DNA of 30,496 nucleotides from an uncultured Alistipes sp. (GCF_902388705.1 NZ_CABMQJ010000025.1:1-30496), one strand, 5' to 3'. Shown: positions 1-8,216, counted from the stretch's first letter. Notes: generated by a model not told the origin, from the letters alone. Program-made: numbers and translations.

Positions 1-1
1 A

Positions 2-646
2 TACGGTCTCTCCAACCACGAACTGGATTTCATCCCCTCGGGCGCCGAGGCCGAACAGCAGCGGCTGGCGGTCGGGGAGCGGGCCGAATTTACCGATGCG
101 CTGCCGCTGGGCGGCGGATATGTCGCCGCACTGCTGGGCGGACGTTTCGTCGTCGTCGACGTGCGCCGCGCCCGGGAGCGGATATTTTACGAAGATTACC
201 TGAAGATGCTCGGCTGCGGGTCGTCCGTAAGCCAGCAGTTGCTCTTCCCCGAGCGGCTGGTGCTCTCGGGCGACGAATACGCCCTGCTCGAAGAGAACGC
301 CGTGGAGTTCGCCTCGCTGGGCTTCGACCTCGCCTTCGAGGGCGAGGGCGTCGTCGAGGTGAAGGGCACGCCCGCTGACATGCCCGCCGATTCGGTCGAC
401 CAGCTGCTCTACGAACTGTTGCAGGCATTCTCCACGCCGGTGTCGCTGGCCGACGTACGGCGCGAGAAGATTGCCGCCGTGATGGCGCGGGGAAACGCGA
501 AGAATTCCCCCCGCAACCTGTCGCGCGAGGAGGCGGCCGCGCTGCTCGCACAGCTGGCCGCGACGGGAAATTTCAGCTTTTCGCCCTCGGGCAAAGCCAT
601 AACCGCCGAAATAACCGCCGAAGATATCCGGGCCAAACTGGGATAA
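2..646 (+). CDS. mutL: DNA mismatch repair protein MutL, C-terminal part (5' end outside window)
   Basis: The reading frame is open from base 2 to the stop at 644-646 and gives the last 214 residues. It matches the MutL C-terminal dimerisation domain: a strand-rich start, then a region ending DVRRARERIFYE, then QQLLFPERLVLS and a helix-strand tail. MutL couples MutS mismatch recognition to downstream strand removal. The DVRRARERIFYE segment sits where nuclease-active MutL proteins carry DQHA(x)2E(x)4E, and the tail reads FSPSGKAIT where they carry CPHGRPT. The canonical metal-binding residues are therefore not present as such. The ATPase N-terminus lies upstream of the window. The gene precedes the rhomboid gene on the same strand with a 121-nt gap that holds a possible promoter. 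Confidence 0.88.
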   Translation, partial: YGLSNHELDFIPSGAEAEQQRLAVGERAEFTDALPLGGGYVAALLGGRFVVVDVRRARERIFYEDYLKMLGCGSSVSQQLLFPERLVLSGDEYALLEENAVEFASLGFDLAFEGEGVVEVKGTPADMPADSVDQLLYELLQAFSTPVSLADVRREKIAAVMARGNAKNSPRNLSREEAAALLAQLAATGNFSFSPSGKAITAEITAEDIRAKLG

Positions 647-661
647 TCCGGCGGAAAAACG

Positions 662-669
662 TACATTTG
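662..669 (+). promoter_or_regulatory. Candidate -7 promoter element for the rhomboid operon
   Basis: TACATTTG followed by C matches the Bacteroidota -7 consensus TAnnTTTG. It lies about 100 nt upstream of the rhomboid start. No good TTTG -33 box is present at the expected distance (CTGG occupies that place), so this is a moderate call. Confidence 0.4.
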
Positions 670-767
670 CAGAAATTTTGATACCGTCACCCCGCTCGCC
701 CATCCGGCCGTGGGGCCGCGGATGCCGAACGGTAAATTATTAACAGAACCGAAAAAAGTCAGTTTTT

Positions 768-1370
768 ATGAACAGGTACTTCCAGACACCCCCTGTGGTG
801 AAAAACCTGATAATCATCAATGTCCTGGTCTACATGGCCACGGCGTTGCTGCCCGTGGGCAATACGATCATGGAGCATTGCGCGCTGATGCTCGGCACGC
901 CCTTTTTCCATACCTACCAGTTCGTCACCTACATGTTCCTGCACGCCAATTTCGAGCATATTTTCTTCAATATGTTCGCCCTGTGGATGTTCGGGCGTAC
1001 GTTGGAGTACGAGCTGGGACCGAAGCGCTTCCTGACCTACTACATGGTCTGCGGCGTAGGCGCGGCACTGATTCAGTACCTCACGGCGCTGGCTTTCGGG
1101 GAGCTGCCGCTGATGCTCGTCGGCGCTTCGGGCGCCGTGATGGGCCTGCTGCTCGCTTTCGGCGTCATGCATCCCAATGCGGTCATCATGCTGCTCATTC
1201 CGCCGATTCCGATGAAAGCCAAGTGGTTCGTCATCATCTACGGCGTTATCGAGCTTTTCCTCGGCTGGCGCGGCGTGGGCAACGTGGCGCACTTCGCCCA
1301 TGTGGGCGGTATGCTGTGGGGTTTCGTGCTGCTCTACTGGTGGAAAAAACGCGGTGTAATCCGCTACTGA
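768..1370 (+). CDS. Rhomboid family intramembrane serine protease
   Basis: A 200-residue polytopic membrane protein with about six hydrophobic segments. It has the rhomboid signatures in order: HxxxN at His64-Asn68 (HIFFN, oxyanion region), GASGA with the nucleophile Ser121, and AHFAHVGG with the catalytic His178. Rhomboids cleave transmembrane segments of other membrane proteins within the bilayer; the substrate cannot be told from sequence. The length fits the minimal six-helix bacterial form without extra domains. The stop is 4 nt before the start of the EEP gene, so the two are very likely cotranscribed. The ATG at 768 is chosen because it gives a normal N-terminus (MNRYFQTPP) just before the first membrane helix. 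Confidence 0.93.
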   Translation: MNRYFQTPPVVKNLIIINVLVYMATALLPVGNTIMEHCALMLGTPFFHTYQFVTYMFLHANFEHIFFNMFALWMFGRTLEYELGPKRFLTYYMVCGVGAALIQYLTALAFGELPLMLVGASGAVMGLLLAFGVMHPNAVIMLLIPPIPMKAKWFVIIYGVIELFLGWRGVGNVAHFAHVGGMLWGFVLLYWWKKRGVIRY

Positions 1371-1374
1371 TTCG

Positions 1375-2529
1375 ATGGCTGACACGTATTACAGGGACGA
1401 TTACGGCAGCCGGCGCGGGGATAAACCGCGCCGCAGCCTGTTCGTGTGGTTGCTCGATGCGGTGATGACGCTCCTGACGCTGGTCGTCGGTGCGGCGATG
1501 GCGGTGACCTACTGCGTTCCCTATGTAAATCCTTCGGAGGTATGGTTCTTTCCCGTATTGGGGCTGGCCGCACCCGCAATCTACGTGGCCACGGTCATAC
1601 TGGCGCTTTACTGGGTTATCCGCTGGCGGCTGCTGCGCGCCGGGGTGATGGTGGCAATCGTGGCCGTGGGATTTTTCAAGGTGCCGCTCTTCTACAAACC
1701 CGAGTTCCGCCGCAATTACGGCGAGGACGGCTACGACCGCCGGGCTTTCAAGGTGATGACCTATAACGTGCGGAGTTTTTACGGCGAGGACGGTCGCAGC
1801 AGCGTCGCAAACGTGCTGCAACTGATTGACGAGCAGAATCCCGATGTGGTTTGCCTGCAGGAGTTCAACGCCAGGCTGGCGGAAGAGTCCGAGCGGTTCG
1901 CCCTGTTGGAGGAGAAATACGAGCGTACGGCTTTCGGCCGCACGCAGGCGCCCGATTCGCTTTTCGGGGCCCCGCTGCTGATATTGAGCAAATACCGCAT
2001 TCTCGGCTCGGGCGTCGTGCTGACGCCCAATACGTCGGTTTGGGCCGACCTGCTGATTGGCGACGATACGGTGCGCGTGTTCAACAACCACCTGCGCTCG
2101 ACGGCGATTAAGGCCGCCGACAGCGACTACATCACCAACCGGGGATTTATCTCCGATACGGCGCGCGAGGTCAAAATCCGCAGCATCGTGGGGCGTTTCC
2201 GTGAGAACAGCATCCTGCGTGCGGAGCAGGTGGACAGCATCTCGGGCGTCGTGGCCTCGTCGCGGGCGCGGTGCATCGTCTGCGGCGATTTCAACGACAC
2301 GCCGATGTCGTACGTCTACCGTACGATGGCCAAAGGGCTCGACGACGCGTTCAGCCGGAGCGGCTCGGGCTATTCGCACACGTTCCGGGGCTTTTTCAAT
2401 ACGCTGCGCATCGATTACGTGCTCTGTTCGGACAGCTTCGAGCCTATTTCGTACGAGGTGCCGGCGGTCGATTATTCCGATCACCTCCCCGTCGTCGTGC
2501 GGCTCAAAAAGAATCTTTTGAATAATTAA
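1375..2529 (+). CDS. Membrane-anchored endonuclease/exonuclease/phosphatase (EEP) family protein
   Basis: A 384-residue protein. Residues 1-105 hold a basic N-terminus and three hydrophobic helices (about 22-48, 57-82 and 88-104). Residues about 125-380 form an EEP fold. Motifs in order: TYNVR (Asn131), LQEF (Glu163, metal ligand), NNHLRS (His239), GDFNDTP (Asp305, Asn307), RIDYV (Asp347) and YSDHLP (Asp369, His370, catalytic pair). All core catalytic residues are present, so the enzyme should be an active metal-dependent phosphodiesterase or phosphatase. Whether it acts on nucleic acid, a phospholipid or another phosphoester is not visible. The topology does not fix which side of the inner membrane the domain faces. 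It starts 4 nt after the rhomboid stop and is followed after 12 nt by the YhcH-family gene. Confidence 0.9.
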   Translation: MADTYYRDDYGSRRGDKPRRSLFVWLLDAVMTLLTLVVGAAMAVTYCVPYVNPSEVWFFPVLGLAAPAIYVATVILALYWVIRWRLLRAGVMVAIVAVGFFKVPLFYKPEFRRNYGEDGYDRRAFKVMTYNVRSFYGEDGRSSVANVLQLIDEQNPDVVCLQEFNARLAEESERFALLEEKYERTAFGRTQAPDSLFGAPLLILSKYRILGSGVVLTPNTSVWADLLIGDDTVRVFNNHLRSTAIKAADSDYITNRGFISDTAREVKIRSIVGRFRENSILRAEQVDSISGVVASSRARCIVCGDFNDTPMSYVYRTMAKGLDDAFSRSGSGYSHTFRGFFNTLRIDYVLCSDSFEPISYEVPAVDYSDHLPVVVRLKKNLLNN

Positions 2530-2541
2530 CCCGATAGAATT

Positions 2542-2991
2542 ATGATTTTCGACTCTTTGAAAAACAGCGCGCTCTATTACTGCATGAGCCCGCGTCTGGA
2601 AAAAGCCTTCGGCTACATCGCCTCGACCGACTGGGAGAAGATGGAGCCCGGTATCCACGAACTCGACGGCAGGGACATCTATGTCAACGTCATGGAACCC
2701 GCGCTGAAGAAACCCGCAGACGCCAAGCTTGAAATACACGACGCATATATCGACATTCAGGTGCTTATCCGCGGCGAGCAGGAAACTTTCGGCTGGAGCG
2801 AGCGCGCCGACCTGCGCAAGCCGCTGGGGGCGTTCGATGCCGAAAAGGACATCCAGCTTTTCGACGACGAGCCGCAGACCTTCTATACGCTGCGCCCGGG
2901 GCAGTTTACGATTCTCTTTCCCGAGGACGGCCATGCGCCGATGATCGGCGAGGGCGACGTCCGGAAAATCATCGTCAAGGTGCGCAGGTAA
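2542..2991 (+). CDS. YhcH/YjgK/YiaL family protein (DUF386)
   Basis: A 149-residue soluble protein of the YhcH/YjgK/YiaL (EbgC-like) cupin family. Characteristic pieces are DIYVNVMEP, EIHDAYIDIQVLIRGEQ and FPEDGHAPMIGEGDVRKIIVKV; the His and Glu residues in these strands are the usual metal-binding residues of the beta barrel. Members are linked to sugar or sialic-acid catabolism and to beta-galactosidase subunit beta, but the exact reaction is unsettled for most. It is the last gene of the run that begins with the rhomboid gene and is followed within 25 nt by a strong terminator hairpin. The ATG at 2542 follows the EEP stop by 12 nt. Confidence 0.9.
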   Translation: MIFDSLKNSALYYCMSPRLEKAFGYIASTDWEKMEPGIHELDGRDIYVNVMEPALKKPADAKLEIHDAYIDIQVLIRGEQETFGWSERADLRKPLGAFDAEKDIQLFDDEPQTFYTLRPGQFTILFPEDGHAPMIGEGDVRKIIVKVRR

Positions 2992-3012
2992 TCTGCACCC
3001 GCTGCAATGCAG

Positions 3013-3054
3013 CGCCAGGGGCCGGTTCTGCTCGAACCGGCCCCTGGCGTTTTT
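3013..3054 (+). terminator. Rho-independent terminator after the YhcH-family gene
   Basis: A perfect 16-bp stem (3013-3028 with 3034-3049) around the 5-nt loop TGCTC is followed by five T residues at 3050-3054. It ends the plus-strand run of genes. Confidence 0.93.
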
Positions 3055-3156
3055 GTGCCGTCGCAGGTGCCTGCGGAGCGGGCTGCATTGCGGCGGGTAT
3101 GCGGCGCTGCGGCAGGTCGCGCAGGCGGTGAATGCCGTGCCCGTATGCCTGCCGAC

Positions 3157-3183
3157 AAAAACCCCGGGCGAAAAGCCCGGGGC
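3157..3183 (-). terminator. Rho-independent terminator after ugd
   Basis: On the minus strand, an 8-bp GC-only stem (3175-3182 with 3162-3169) with a TTTTC loop is followed by a T run (plus-strand AAAAA at 3157-3161). It lies 28 nt downstream of the ugd stop and faces the terminator of the convergent operon. Confidence 0.88.
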
Positions 3184-3210
3184 GTATGGAGTCTGCCACG
3201 GCATGCCGTG

Positions 3211-4527
3211 TTATTTGCCGATGCCGTAATAGCGGAATCCGGCCGCCAGCGCCTCTTCCTTGTCGAAGATGTTGCGGCCGTCGACCAGGATGTTGTCGCG
3301 CATGCTTGCACGCAGCTGTGCCCAGTCGGGCATGCGGAACTGCTTCCATTCGGTGATAAGCGCGATGGCGTCGGCTCCCTCGGCCGCGTCGTACATCGAG
3401 GCGGCGTAATAGACGGGACGTTCGCCGAGCCTGCGGCGGGTTTCCTGCATGGCGACAGGGTCGTAGATGCGCACCGTGGCGCCGGCCTCCAGCAGCAGGC
3501 TGATGATTACCAGTGCCGGGGCTTCGCGCATGTCGTCCGTTTCGGGCTTGAAGGCAAGTCCCCAGACGGCGACGACCTTGCCGTTCAGGTCGCCGAGCGC
3601 CCGCTGCAGTTTGTTGAAAACAATCGATTTCTGAATCCGGTTGACATGCTCCACGGCTTCGATGACCTGCATCGTGTAGCCGTGTTGCCGGGCCGTGTGG
3701 GCCAGCGCCTTGACATCCTTGGGGAAGCACGAGCCGCCGTAACCGCACCCCGGGTAGAGGAATTTGCTGCCGATGCGGGCGTCGGAGCCGATACCCTTGC
3801 GCACCATCTCCACGTTGGCGCCCACCAGGTCGCAGAGGTTGGCGATTTCGTTCATGAACGAGATGCGCGTCGCCAGCATGGCGTTGGCGGCGTATTTGGT
3901 CATCTCCGCCGAGGGAATATCCATGAACAGCACCCGGAAGTTGTTTATCATGAACGGCCGGTAGAGTTTGGTCATCAGCTTGCGGGCCCGTTCGCTTTCG
4001 GTGCCTACGACCACGCGGTCGGGGGACATGAAATCCTTGATGGCGGCTCCCTCCTTCAGGAATTCGGGGTTCGAGGCCACGTCGAACGGCACCTTGCAGC
4101 CCCGCCGTGCGAGTTCCTCCTCGATGACGGCCTTGACTTTCCGGGCCGTGCCGACGGGAACGGTGCTCTTCGTCACGAGGACGGTGTATTTCTTGATGTT
4201 GCGGCCGAACGTGCGGGCCACTTCGAGCACGTATTTCAGGTCGGCCGAGCCGTCGTCGTCGGGCGGTGTGCCCACGGCCGAAAATACGACCTCGACGTCG
4301 TCCAGGCAGTCCGTAAACTCGGTGGTGAAGTGCAGGCGTCCCTCCCCGACGTTGCGCCGGACGAGCTCTTCGAGCCCCGGTTCGTAAATCGGGATGATGC
4401 CGTTGTTCAGGCCGTCGATTTTTTGCTTGTCGATATCGACGCAGGTGATGTCGAGGCCCATCTCCGCGAAGCAGGCTCCCGACACGAGGCCGACATAGCC
4501 TGTGCCCACGACTGCGATTTTCATCAT
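3211..4527 (-). CDS. ugd: UDP-glucose 6-dehydrogenase
   Basis: A 438-residue cytosolic enzyme that oxidises UDP-glucose to UDP-glucuronate with two NAD+, supplying precursors for surface polysaccharides. The N-terminus MMKIAVVGTGYVGLVSG is the NAD-binding Rossmann motif (Gly8, Gly10, Gly13). It is followed by KSTVPVGT, by ASNPEFLKEG with the substrate-binding Glu, by the central helix, and by YPGCGYGGSCFPKD with the catalytic Cys267. The C-terminal nucleotide-sugar domain contains VWGLAFKPETDDMREAPA and ends normally. The start at 4527 (or the next codon, 4524) is chosen because family members begin MKIAVVG; the open frame runs further upstream but would overlap the flavodiiron gene. The upstream neighbour ends 26 nt before this start, so cotranscription is likely. 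Confidence 0.95.
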   Translation of the reverse strand: MMKIAVVGTGYVGLVSGACFAEMGLDITCVDIDKQKIDGLNNGIIPIYEPGLEELVRRNVGEGRLHFTTEFTDCLDDVEVVFSAVGTPPDDDGSADLKYVLEVARTFGRNIKKYTVLVTKSTVPVGTARKVKAVIEEELARRGCKVPFDVASNPEFLKEGAAIKDFMSPDRVVVGTESERARKLMTKLYRPFMINNFRVLFMDIPSAEMTKYAANAMLATRISFMNEIANLCDLVGANVEMVRKGIGSDARIGSKFLYPGCGYGGSCFPKDVKALAHTARQHGYTMQVIEAVEHVNRIQKSIVFNKLQRALGDLNGKVVAVWGLAFKPETDDMREAPALVIISLLLEAGATVRIYDPVAMQETRRRLGERPVYYAASMYDAAEGADAIALITEWKQFRMPDWAQLRASMRDNILVDGRNIFDKEEALAAGFRYYGIGK

Positions 4528-4553
4528 ATGGTTTCGGTTTTGGTTGCGTGTTT

Positions 4554-5741
4554 TCAGCGGCGCATGCGTCCGGCGATGCGCCCGGCCAGCGTGCGGCAGG
4601 AGTCGTGCCATGCGGGGGAGAAGCCCTGTTTCATCTCCACAGGTTCGCAGATGGGTTCCCACTTCATCTTTTCCGCGAACTCCCCGAGGCAGCGCACGGC
4701 GGCGCTCGCCCAGCAGAACGACCCGAACCAGCCGAAGTTACGCTGCGGAATGCCGCGTGCGGCGATCAAATCGAGCAGCCGTGCGGCGGGAGGGTAGAGG
4801 CCTCCGTTGTAGGTCGGGCCGCCCACGATGAGCGTGTCGTAGCGGAACACGTCGCGCAGGACGACCGATTCGTCGGCGTACGAGAGGTTGTAGACCACGA
4901 TCGGGCCGGCGCCCTGTGCGGCCAGTTCACGGGCGATGCGTTCGGCCATCTGCTCCGTATTGCCGTACATCGAACCGTAGGCAATCACGACGCCCGGCTC
5001 TCCTTCGTAGCGGCTCAAACGGTCGTAAATGTCGATTACCTGCGGAATCTCCCGCTGCCATACGGGGCCGTGCGTCGAGCAAATCGTCGTGGGGTTCAGT
5101 CCGCCTACCTTGGCGAGGGCCTTCTGCACCGGGACGCCGTATTTGCCCACGATGCAGGCGTAGTAGCGGCGCATCTCGTCCCAGTAGCGCGACGGGTCGA
5201 GCTGCGAGTCGGTGATGCCGCCGTCGATGGCGCCGAACGTGCCGAAAGCGTCGCCCGAGAAGAGCACGCCGTCTTCGGCGCACCAGGTGACCATCGTTTC
5301 GGGCCAGTGCACCATCGGAATCATGTAGAACGAAAGCGTCTTGCCGCCGAGCGATAGCGTGTCGCCCTCCTTGATTTCGAGGGTACCTGCGTCGATGCCG
5401 TAGAATCCCCGGATCATTTGCAGGGTTTTGGCGTTGCCGACGATTTGGATTTGCGGGTAGAGCAGGCGCAGGGCGCGGATAGACGACGAGTGGTCGGGTT
5501 CCATGTGGTTCACGACGAGGTAGTCGATTGGCCGGTCGCCGATTGCCTCGCGGATATTCTCGAAAAGGCGGCTGCCGAAACTCTCCTCGACCGTGTCTAT
5601 GAGCGCGATTTTCTCGCCGACGGCCAGGTATGCGTTGTAGGAAACTCCCTGCGGGAGCGACCAGAGTCCTTCGAAACGTGTTGTTGTGCGATCATTGACC
5701 CCGACGTAGTGGATGTCGGGCAGAATTTCCGTGATGTTCAT
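4554..5741 (-). CDS. FprA-family A-type flavoprotein (flavodiiron oxygen/NO reductase)
   Basis: A 395-residue two-domain protein. Residues 1-245 are a metallo-beta-lactamase-like diiron domain with ligands in HMEPDH (His79, Glu81, Asp83), His145, Asp164 and His224. Residues 250-395 are a flavodoxin domain with the FMN phosphate loop YGSMYGNTEQ (255-264) and VGGPTYNGGLYP. Flavodiiron proteins reduce O2 to water and/or NO to N2O in the cytoplasm, protecting strict anaerobes. All metal ligands are intact and the length is the class A norm. No rubredoxin fusion is present, so electrons must come from a separate donor. Two possible Bacteroidota -7 boxes lie upstream. The gene is followed by ugd after 26 nt. 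Confidence 0.95.
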   Translation of the reverse strand: MNITEILPDIHYVGVNDRTTTRFEGLWSLPQGVSYNAYLAVGEKIALIDTVEESFGSRLFENIREAIGDRPIDYLVVNHMEPDHSSSIRALRLLYPQIQIVGNAKTLQMIRGFYGIDAGTLEIKEGDTLSLGGKTLSFYMIPMVHWPETMVTWCAEDGVLFSGDAFGTFGAIDGGITDSQLDPSRYWDEMRRYYACIVGKYGVPVQKALAKVGGLNPTTICSTHGPVWQREIPQVIDIYDRLSRYEGEPGVVIAYGSMYGNTEQMAERIARELAAQGAGPIVVYNLSYADESVVLRDVFRYDTLIVGGPTYNGGLYPPAARLLDLIAARGIPQRNFGWFGSFCWASAAVRCLGEFAEKMKWEPICEPVEMKQGFSPAWHDSCRTLAGRIAGRMRR

Positions 5742-5763
5742 TGTGTCGTATCGTTTATTGCGT

Positions 5764-5771
5764 CAAATATA
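5764..5771 (-). promoter_or_regulatory. Candidate -7 element for the flavodiiron gene (proximal)
   Basis: The minus strand reads TATATTTG, an exact match to TAnnTTTG, ending 22 nt before the flavodiiron ATG. A TTTG lies 13 nt upstream, closer than the usual 19-21 nt, so the -33 box is doubtful. Confidence 0.4.
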
Positions 5772-5861
5772 GTTAAAAATATGCCAAACCGGTATATCTC
5801 CGCACGGAGTCCGGCCGTGCAGTACCCCGCTGTCCGGGAGATGCCGGTTGTTTTCCCGGTG

Positions 5862-5869
5862 CAAAGATA
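5862..5869 (-). promoter_or_regulatory. Candidate -7 element for the flavodiiron gene (distal)
   Basis: The minus strand reads TATCTTTG followed by C, matching the -7 consensus, about 120 nt upstream of the flavodiiron start. No TTTG is seen at the -33 position. It is an alternative to the proximal box. Confidence 0.4.
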
Positions 5870-5948
5870 GCCGATTTTCGGATACACGGGATATTTCCGG
5901 CCTGAAAATGAATGCCCTCCCCGGGCGGGGAGCTCTCTGCCGGACCAT

Positions 5949-5980
5949 AAAAAATGTGCGGTATCGTTCGATACCGCACA
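5949..5980 (-). terminator. Terminator of the susC1-M64 operon
   Basis: On the minus strand, a perfect 12-bp inverted repeat (5980-5969 with 5966-5955, two central bases) is followed by six T residues (plus-strand A run 5949-5954). It begins 20 nt after the peptidase stop. Confidence 0.88.
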
Positions 5981-5999
5981 TGATAACTGCACCGGGCTC

Positions 6000-7895
6000 C
6001 TATTTGTCGATGAGAATCGGCGGGGCCAGCGGGACGAAGAGTTCGGGAGCGCGCGTGCCTGCGGCCCGCGTATTGTCGCTTCGCACCTTGTCGTTGGCGG
6101 TGAAGCTGCTCATGCTGAACGGGGTTCCGGAGGCTTTGCAGATGCGCCGTACGATTGCTTCGCGCGACGGTGCGTTGTAGTAGGAGCGGTTGTCCTCCAT
6201 GCAGCTGATATACTCCGGACGCCATACGCCCTGGGCGTAGAGGTAGCCGCCTTCGTAGAGGCTTACGGATTCGTAGCCGGACATCGAGAAGTATTGCTTC
6301 CAGTGAACCTGCGAACGGTCGTTGGTCAGCGAAATGTTGTATCCGTAATAGGGGTCGGTGGCCCGCCAATAGGTAATCTGGCTTTGCCGGTCTGCGGGCA
6401 GTTGGCTGTCGTAGTAGCGGTATTCGTCGAGCAGGCGTCCGAATCCGTGGCCGCCGCCCTCGTGCGATACGACCGCTTCGAACGAGCTTTTGCCCATGGG
6501 GCACATCGATACGGAGCGGCCCGTCATCTCCATCATGCAGGTTCCGGCGTATACGTCGAGGTTGATCAGCAGGAGCACCGTCGTGTTTTTGAGCGAAGCG
6601 TCGGTCACGCCCGGGACTTTCTGCGCATAGGAGAATACCTTTTCGTAGTCGCACGACGTCCCGGTGCTGTTGCCACCCTCGAGCGTCGCGTTGAAAGCCG
6701 TGTTACGCGTCTGCGCCTTGCATCCGGACATGTCCTTGAGTACGGTCGCGCCCCGCTCCTGCGAGTAGACGGCGACGGTGCTTATGCGGAAATAGTCGCG
6801 GTAGGTCGGGTAGGGCTCTACGCTGAAGAACGCTTCGACGGCTGTTTCCACGGCCTTGTCGAAGGCTCCGCCTGCCACATAGTCGTCGGCGACGAACCCG
6901 TCGCCCATGAAAATCAGGTGTACGGGCAGCGGGGCTCCGGCGGTTTCGGTCTGCCAGCGTGAGATTTCACCGTCGGCGTATGCGCCGCCCTCGCCCGTCG
7001 TGAACGAATAAACGGCGCTCTCCGCCTTGCCTCCGAAAGCGTCGGATGCCTCGACTTTCCAGACGTATGCCGTGTTTTTCGCCATCAGGGCCGTCAGCTT
7101 GGCTGTCGTCGCGGTCGTGGTCGTCGAAACCCACGACGAACCGCCGTTGTCCGACACCATGACCTTGTAGGTCAGTTCGTCGCCGTCGGGGTCGGTCGCT
7201 TCCTGCCACTGGAACTGTGCGTTCACCCGGACGTCGGTTGCGTTGGCCGCGGGTGAAACCGGCACCGGAGCCGACGGCGCCTCGTTGGGCATCGCCTGGC
7301 TGACGGTGAGCATGGAGTACGTACCGTTGTAATTGAGCGTCAGCAGCTGCTTGTTGCGCGGCGTGCGGTCGGTGAACGGTTTGGGGGTGAAGGTCACCAC
7401 CGTTTCCCCGCCCGTACCGTTCTTGGGCGATACTTCCAGCCAGGAGGCTTTCTCGGGGATTTCGATGTCCCAGGCGTATTTCGACACGATTGTAGCCTTG
7501 ATGGGGGTGCCGTCGCTGTCGAATTCGAACGTATACTGGCTGATGTTGAAATCGACGCCCTCCTGTGTCACGTCGATTGTGCGCTCCTTGCCGCCGCCCG
7601 TTACCTTGATGGTTCCGGTGCGTTCCGCCCCGGGATTCTCCGCGGCCGTGACCGAAACGGTGGCGTTGCCCGTGCCCGATGCAGGCGAGCAGGTGAGCCA
7701 TTCGGGATAGGTGGCGTTCCACTGCTGGTCGGTTGTGACGGTGAAAGTGAGCGAACGGATGCTCGCGGTGAAAGCCAGTTCCGTTTTCGACAGGTTCAGG
7801 CTGCTTCCTCCCTCATCCGATTTGCTGCACGACGCGGCGCCGAATACCAGCAATACGGCAATCGTGGCTTTCAGAGTGTAGATGATTTTTTTCAT
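6000..7895 (-). CDS. M64-family (IgA peptidase-like) metallopeptidase lipoprotein with BACON and FN3-like domains
   Basis: A 631-residue exported lipoprotein with lipobox GAASC (Cys23). Residues about 35-112 and 115-200 are two BACON-type domains (first WLTCSPASGTGN, second SWLEVSPKNGTGG; the second ends in LTVSQ), which in Bacteroidota proteins often bind glycans or mucin or act as spacers. Residues about 207-300 are FN3-like. Residues about 322-595 match the M64 peptidase family: LPVHLIFMGDGF, then the zinc region SHEGGGHGFGRLLDEY (His478, Glu479, His483, Asp490), then YISCMEDNRSYY and a helix REAIVRRI. The two motif histidines are separated by four residues (HExxxH). It probably cleaves extracellular or surface protein substrates, possibly glycoproteins. 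It starts 3 nt after the small upstream gene and is the last gene of the susC1 operon. Confidence 0.86.
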   Translation of the reverse strand: MKKIIYTLKATIAVLLVFGAASCSKSDEGGSSLNLSKTELAFTASIRSLTFTVTTDQQWNATYPEWLTCSPASGTGNATVSVTAAENPGAERTGTIKVTGGGKERTIDVTQEGVDFNISQYTFEFDSDGTPIKATIVSKYAWDIEIPEKASWLEVSPKNGTGGETVVTFTPKPFTDRTPRNKQLLTLNYNGTYSMLTVSQAMPNEAPSAPVPVSPAANATDVRVNAQFQWQEATDPDGDELTYKVMVSDNGGSSWVSTTTTATTAKLTALMAKNTAYVWKVEASDAFGGKAESAVYSFTTGEGGAYADGEISRWQTETAGAPLPVHLIFMGDGFVADDYVAGGAFDKAVETAVEAFFSVEPYPTYRDYFRISTVAVYSQERGATVLKDMSGCKAQTRNTAFNATLEGGNSTGTSCDYEKVFSYAQKVPGVTDASLKNTTVLLLINLDVYAGTCMMEMTGRSVSMCPMGKSSFEAVVSHEGGGHGFGRLLDEYRYYDSQLPADRQSQITYWRATDPYYGYNISLTNDRSQVHWKQYFSMSGYESVSLYEGGYLYAQGVWRPEYISCMEDNRSYYNAPSREAIVRRICKASGTPFSMSSFTANDKVRSDNTRAAGTRAPELFVPLAPPILIDK

Positions 7896-7898
7896 AGG

Positions 7899-8216
7899 TT
7901 ATCTCTTCTGTTGGTATGTTTCGCCGGGACGGTTGTTTTCGCTCCGGATCTCTTCGGGCAGGTGTTTTATCAACTGGTCGCACAACTCCTGCAATGCCTT
8001 GGTCTTCATCAGCAATGAGTCGAAGGCGCGGCGCTGCACGACGACGTAGCGTTCGTCGGCGCGCTGTTTGAGCATCTCGTATTCGTCCTTCGGAATCGTG
8101 ACGAGCGAATCCGGCCTGCAGCACCTGCTGCCGCCCCGCGTTGCGGCGCACCGGGCGAAGAGCAGCGGGGACAGGAACAATGCTGTGACAATCAATGTCT
8201 TGACGATGGTTTTCAT
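7899..8216 (-). CDS. Small exported protein of unknown function
   Basis: A 105-residue protein with a signal-type N-terminus (MKTIVKTLIVTALFLSPLLF) and then a Cys-containing segment, ARCAATRGGSRCCRPD. LFARC only weakly resembles a lipobox because Arg precedes Cys. The remainder is highly charged and predicted helical (DEYEMLKQRADERY, RAFDSLLMKTKALQ), possibly a short coiled coil. I recognise no family. The stop is 3 nt before the M64 peptidase start, which suggests translational coupling and a role with the peptidase, perhaps as a periplasmic or membrane partner; that role is inference. It lies after the internal hairpin, so its level may differ from that of the upstream susCD genes. Confidence 0.65.
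   Translation of the reverse strand: MKTIVKTLIVTALFLSPLLFARCAATRGGSRCCRPDSLVTIPKDEYEMLKQRADERYVVVQRRAFDSLLMKTKALQELCDQLIKHLPEEIRSENNRPGETYQQKR

Noticed and set aside
1246..3204. 652-residue minus-strand open frame over the EEP and YhcH genes
   Set aside because: It runs antisense through conserved EEP and YhcH motifs and through both terminators, and its composition (R, H, A-rich) is that of a shadow frame.
3007..4797. 596-residue plus-strand frame over ugd
   Set aside because: It is antisense to a clear UDP-glucose dehydrogenase and starts inside the terminator hairpin.
5738..5992. 84-residue minus-strand frame upstream of the flavodiiron gene
   Set aside because: It covers the operon terminator and both promoter candidates, has no recognisable features and overlaps the flavodiiron start.
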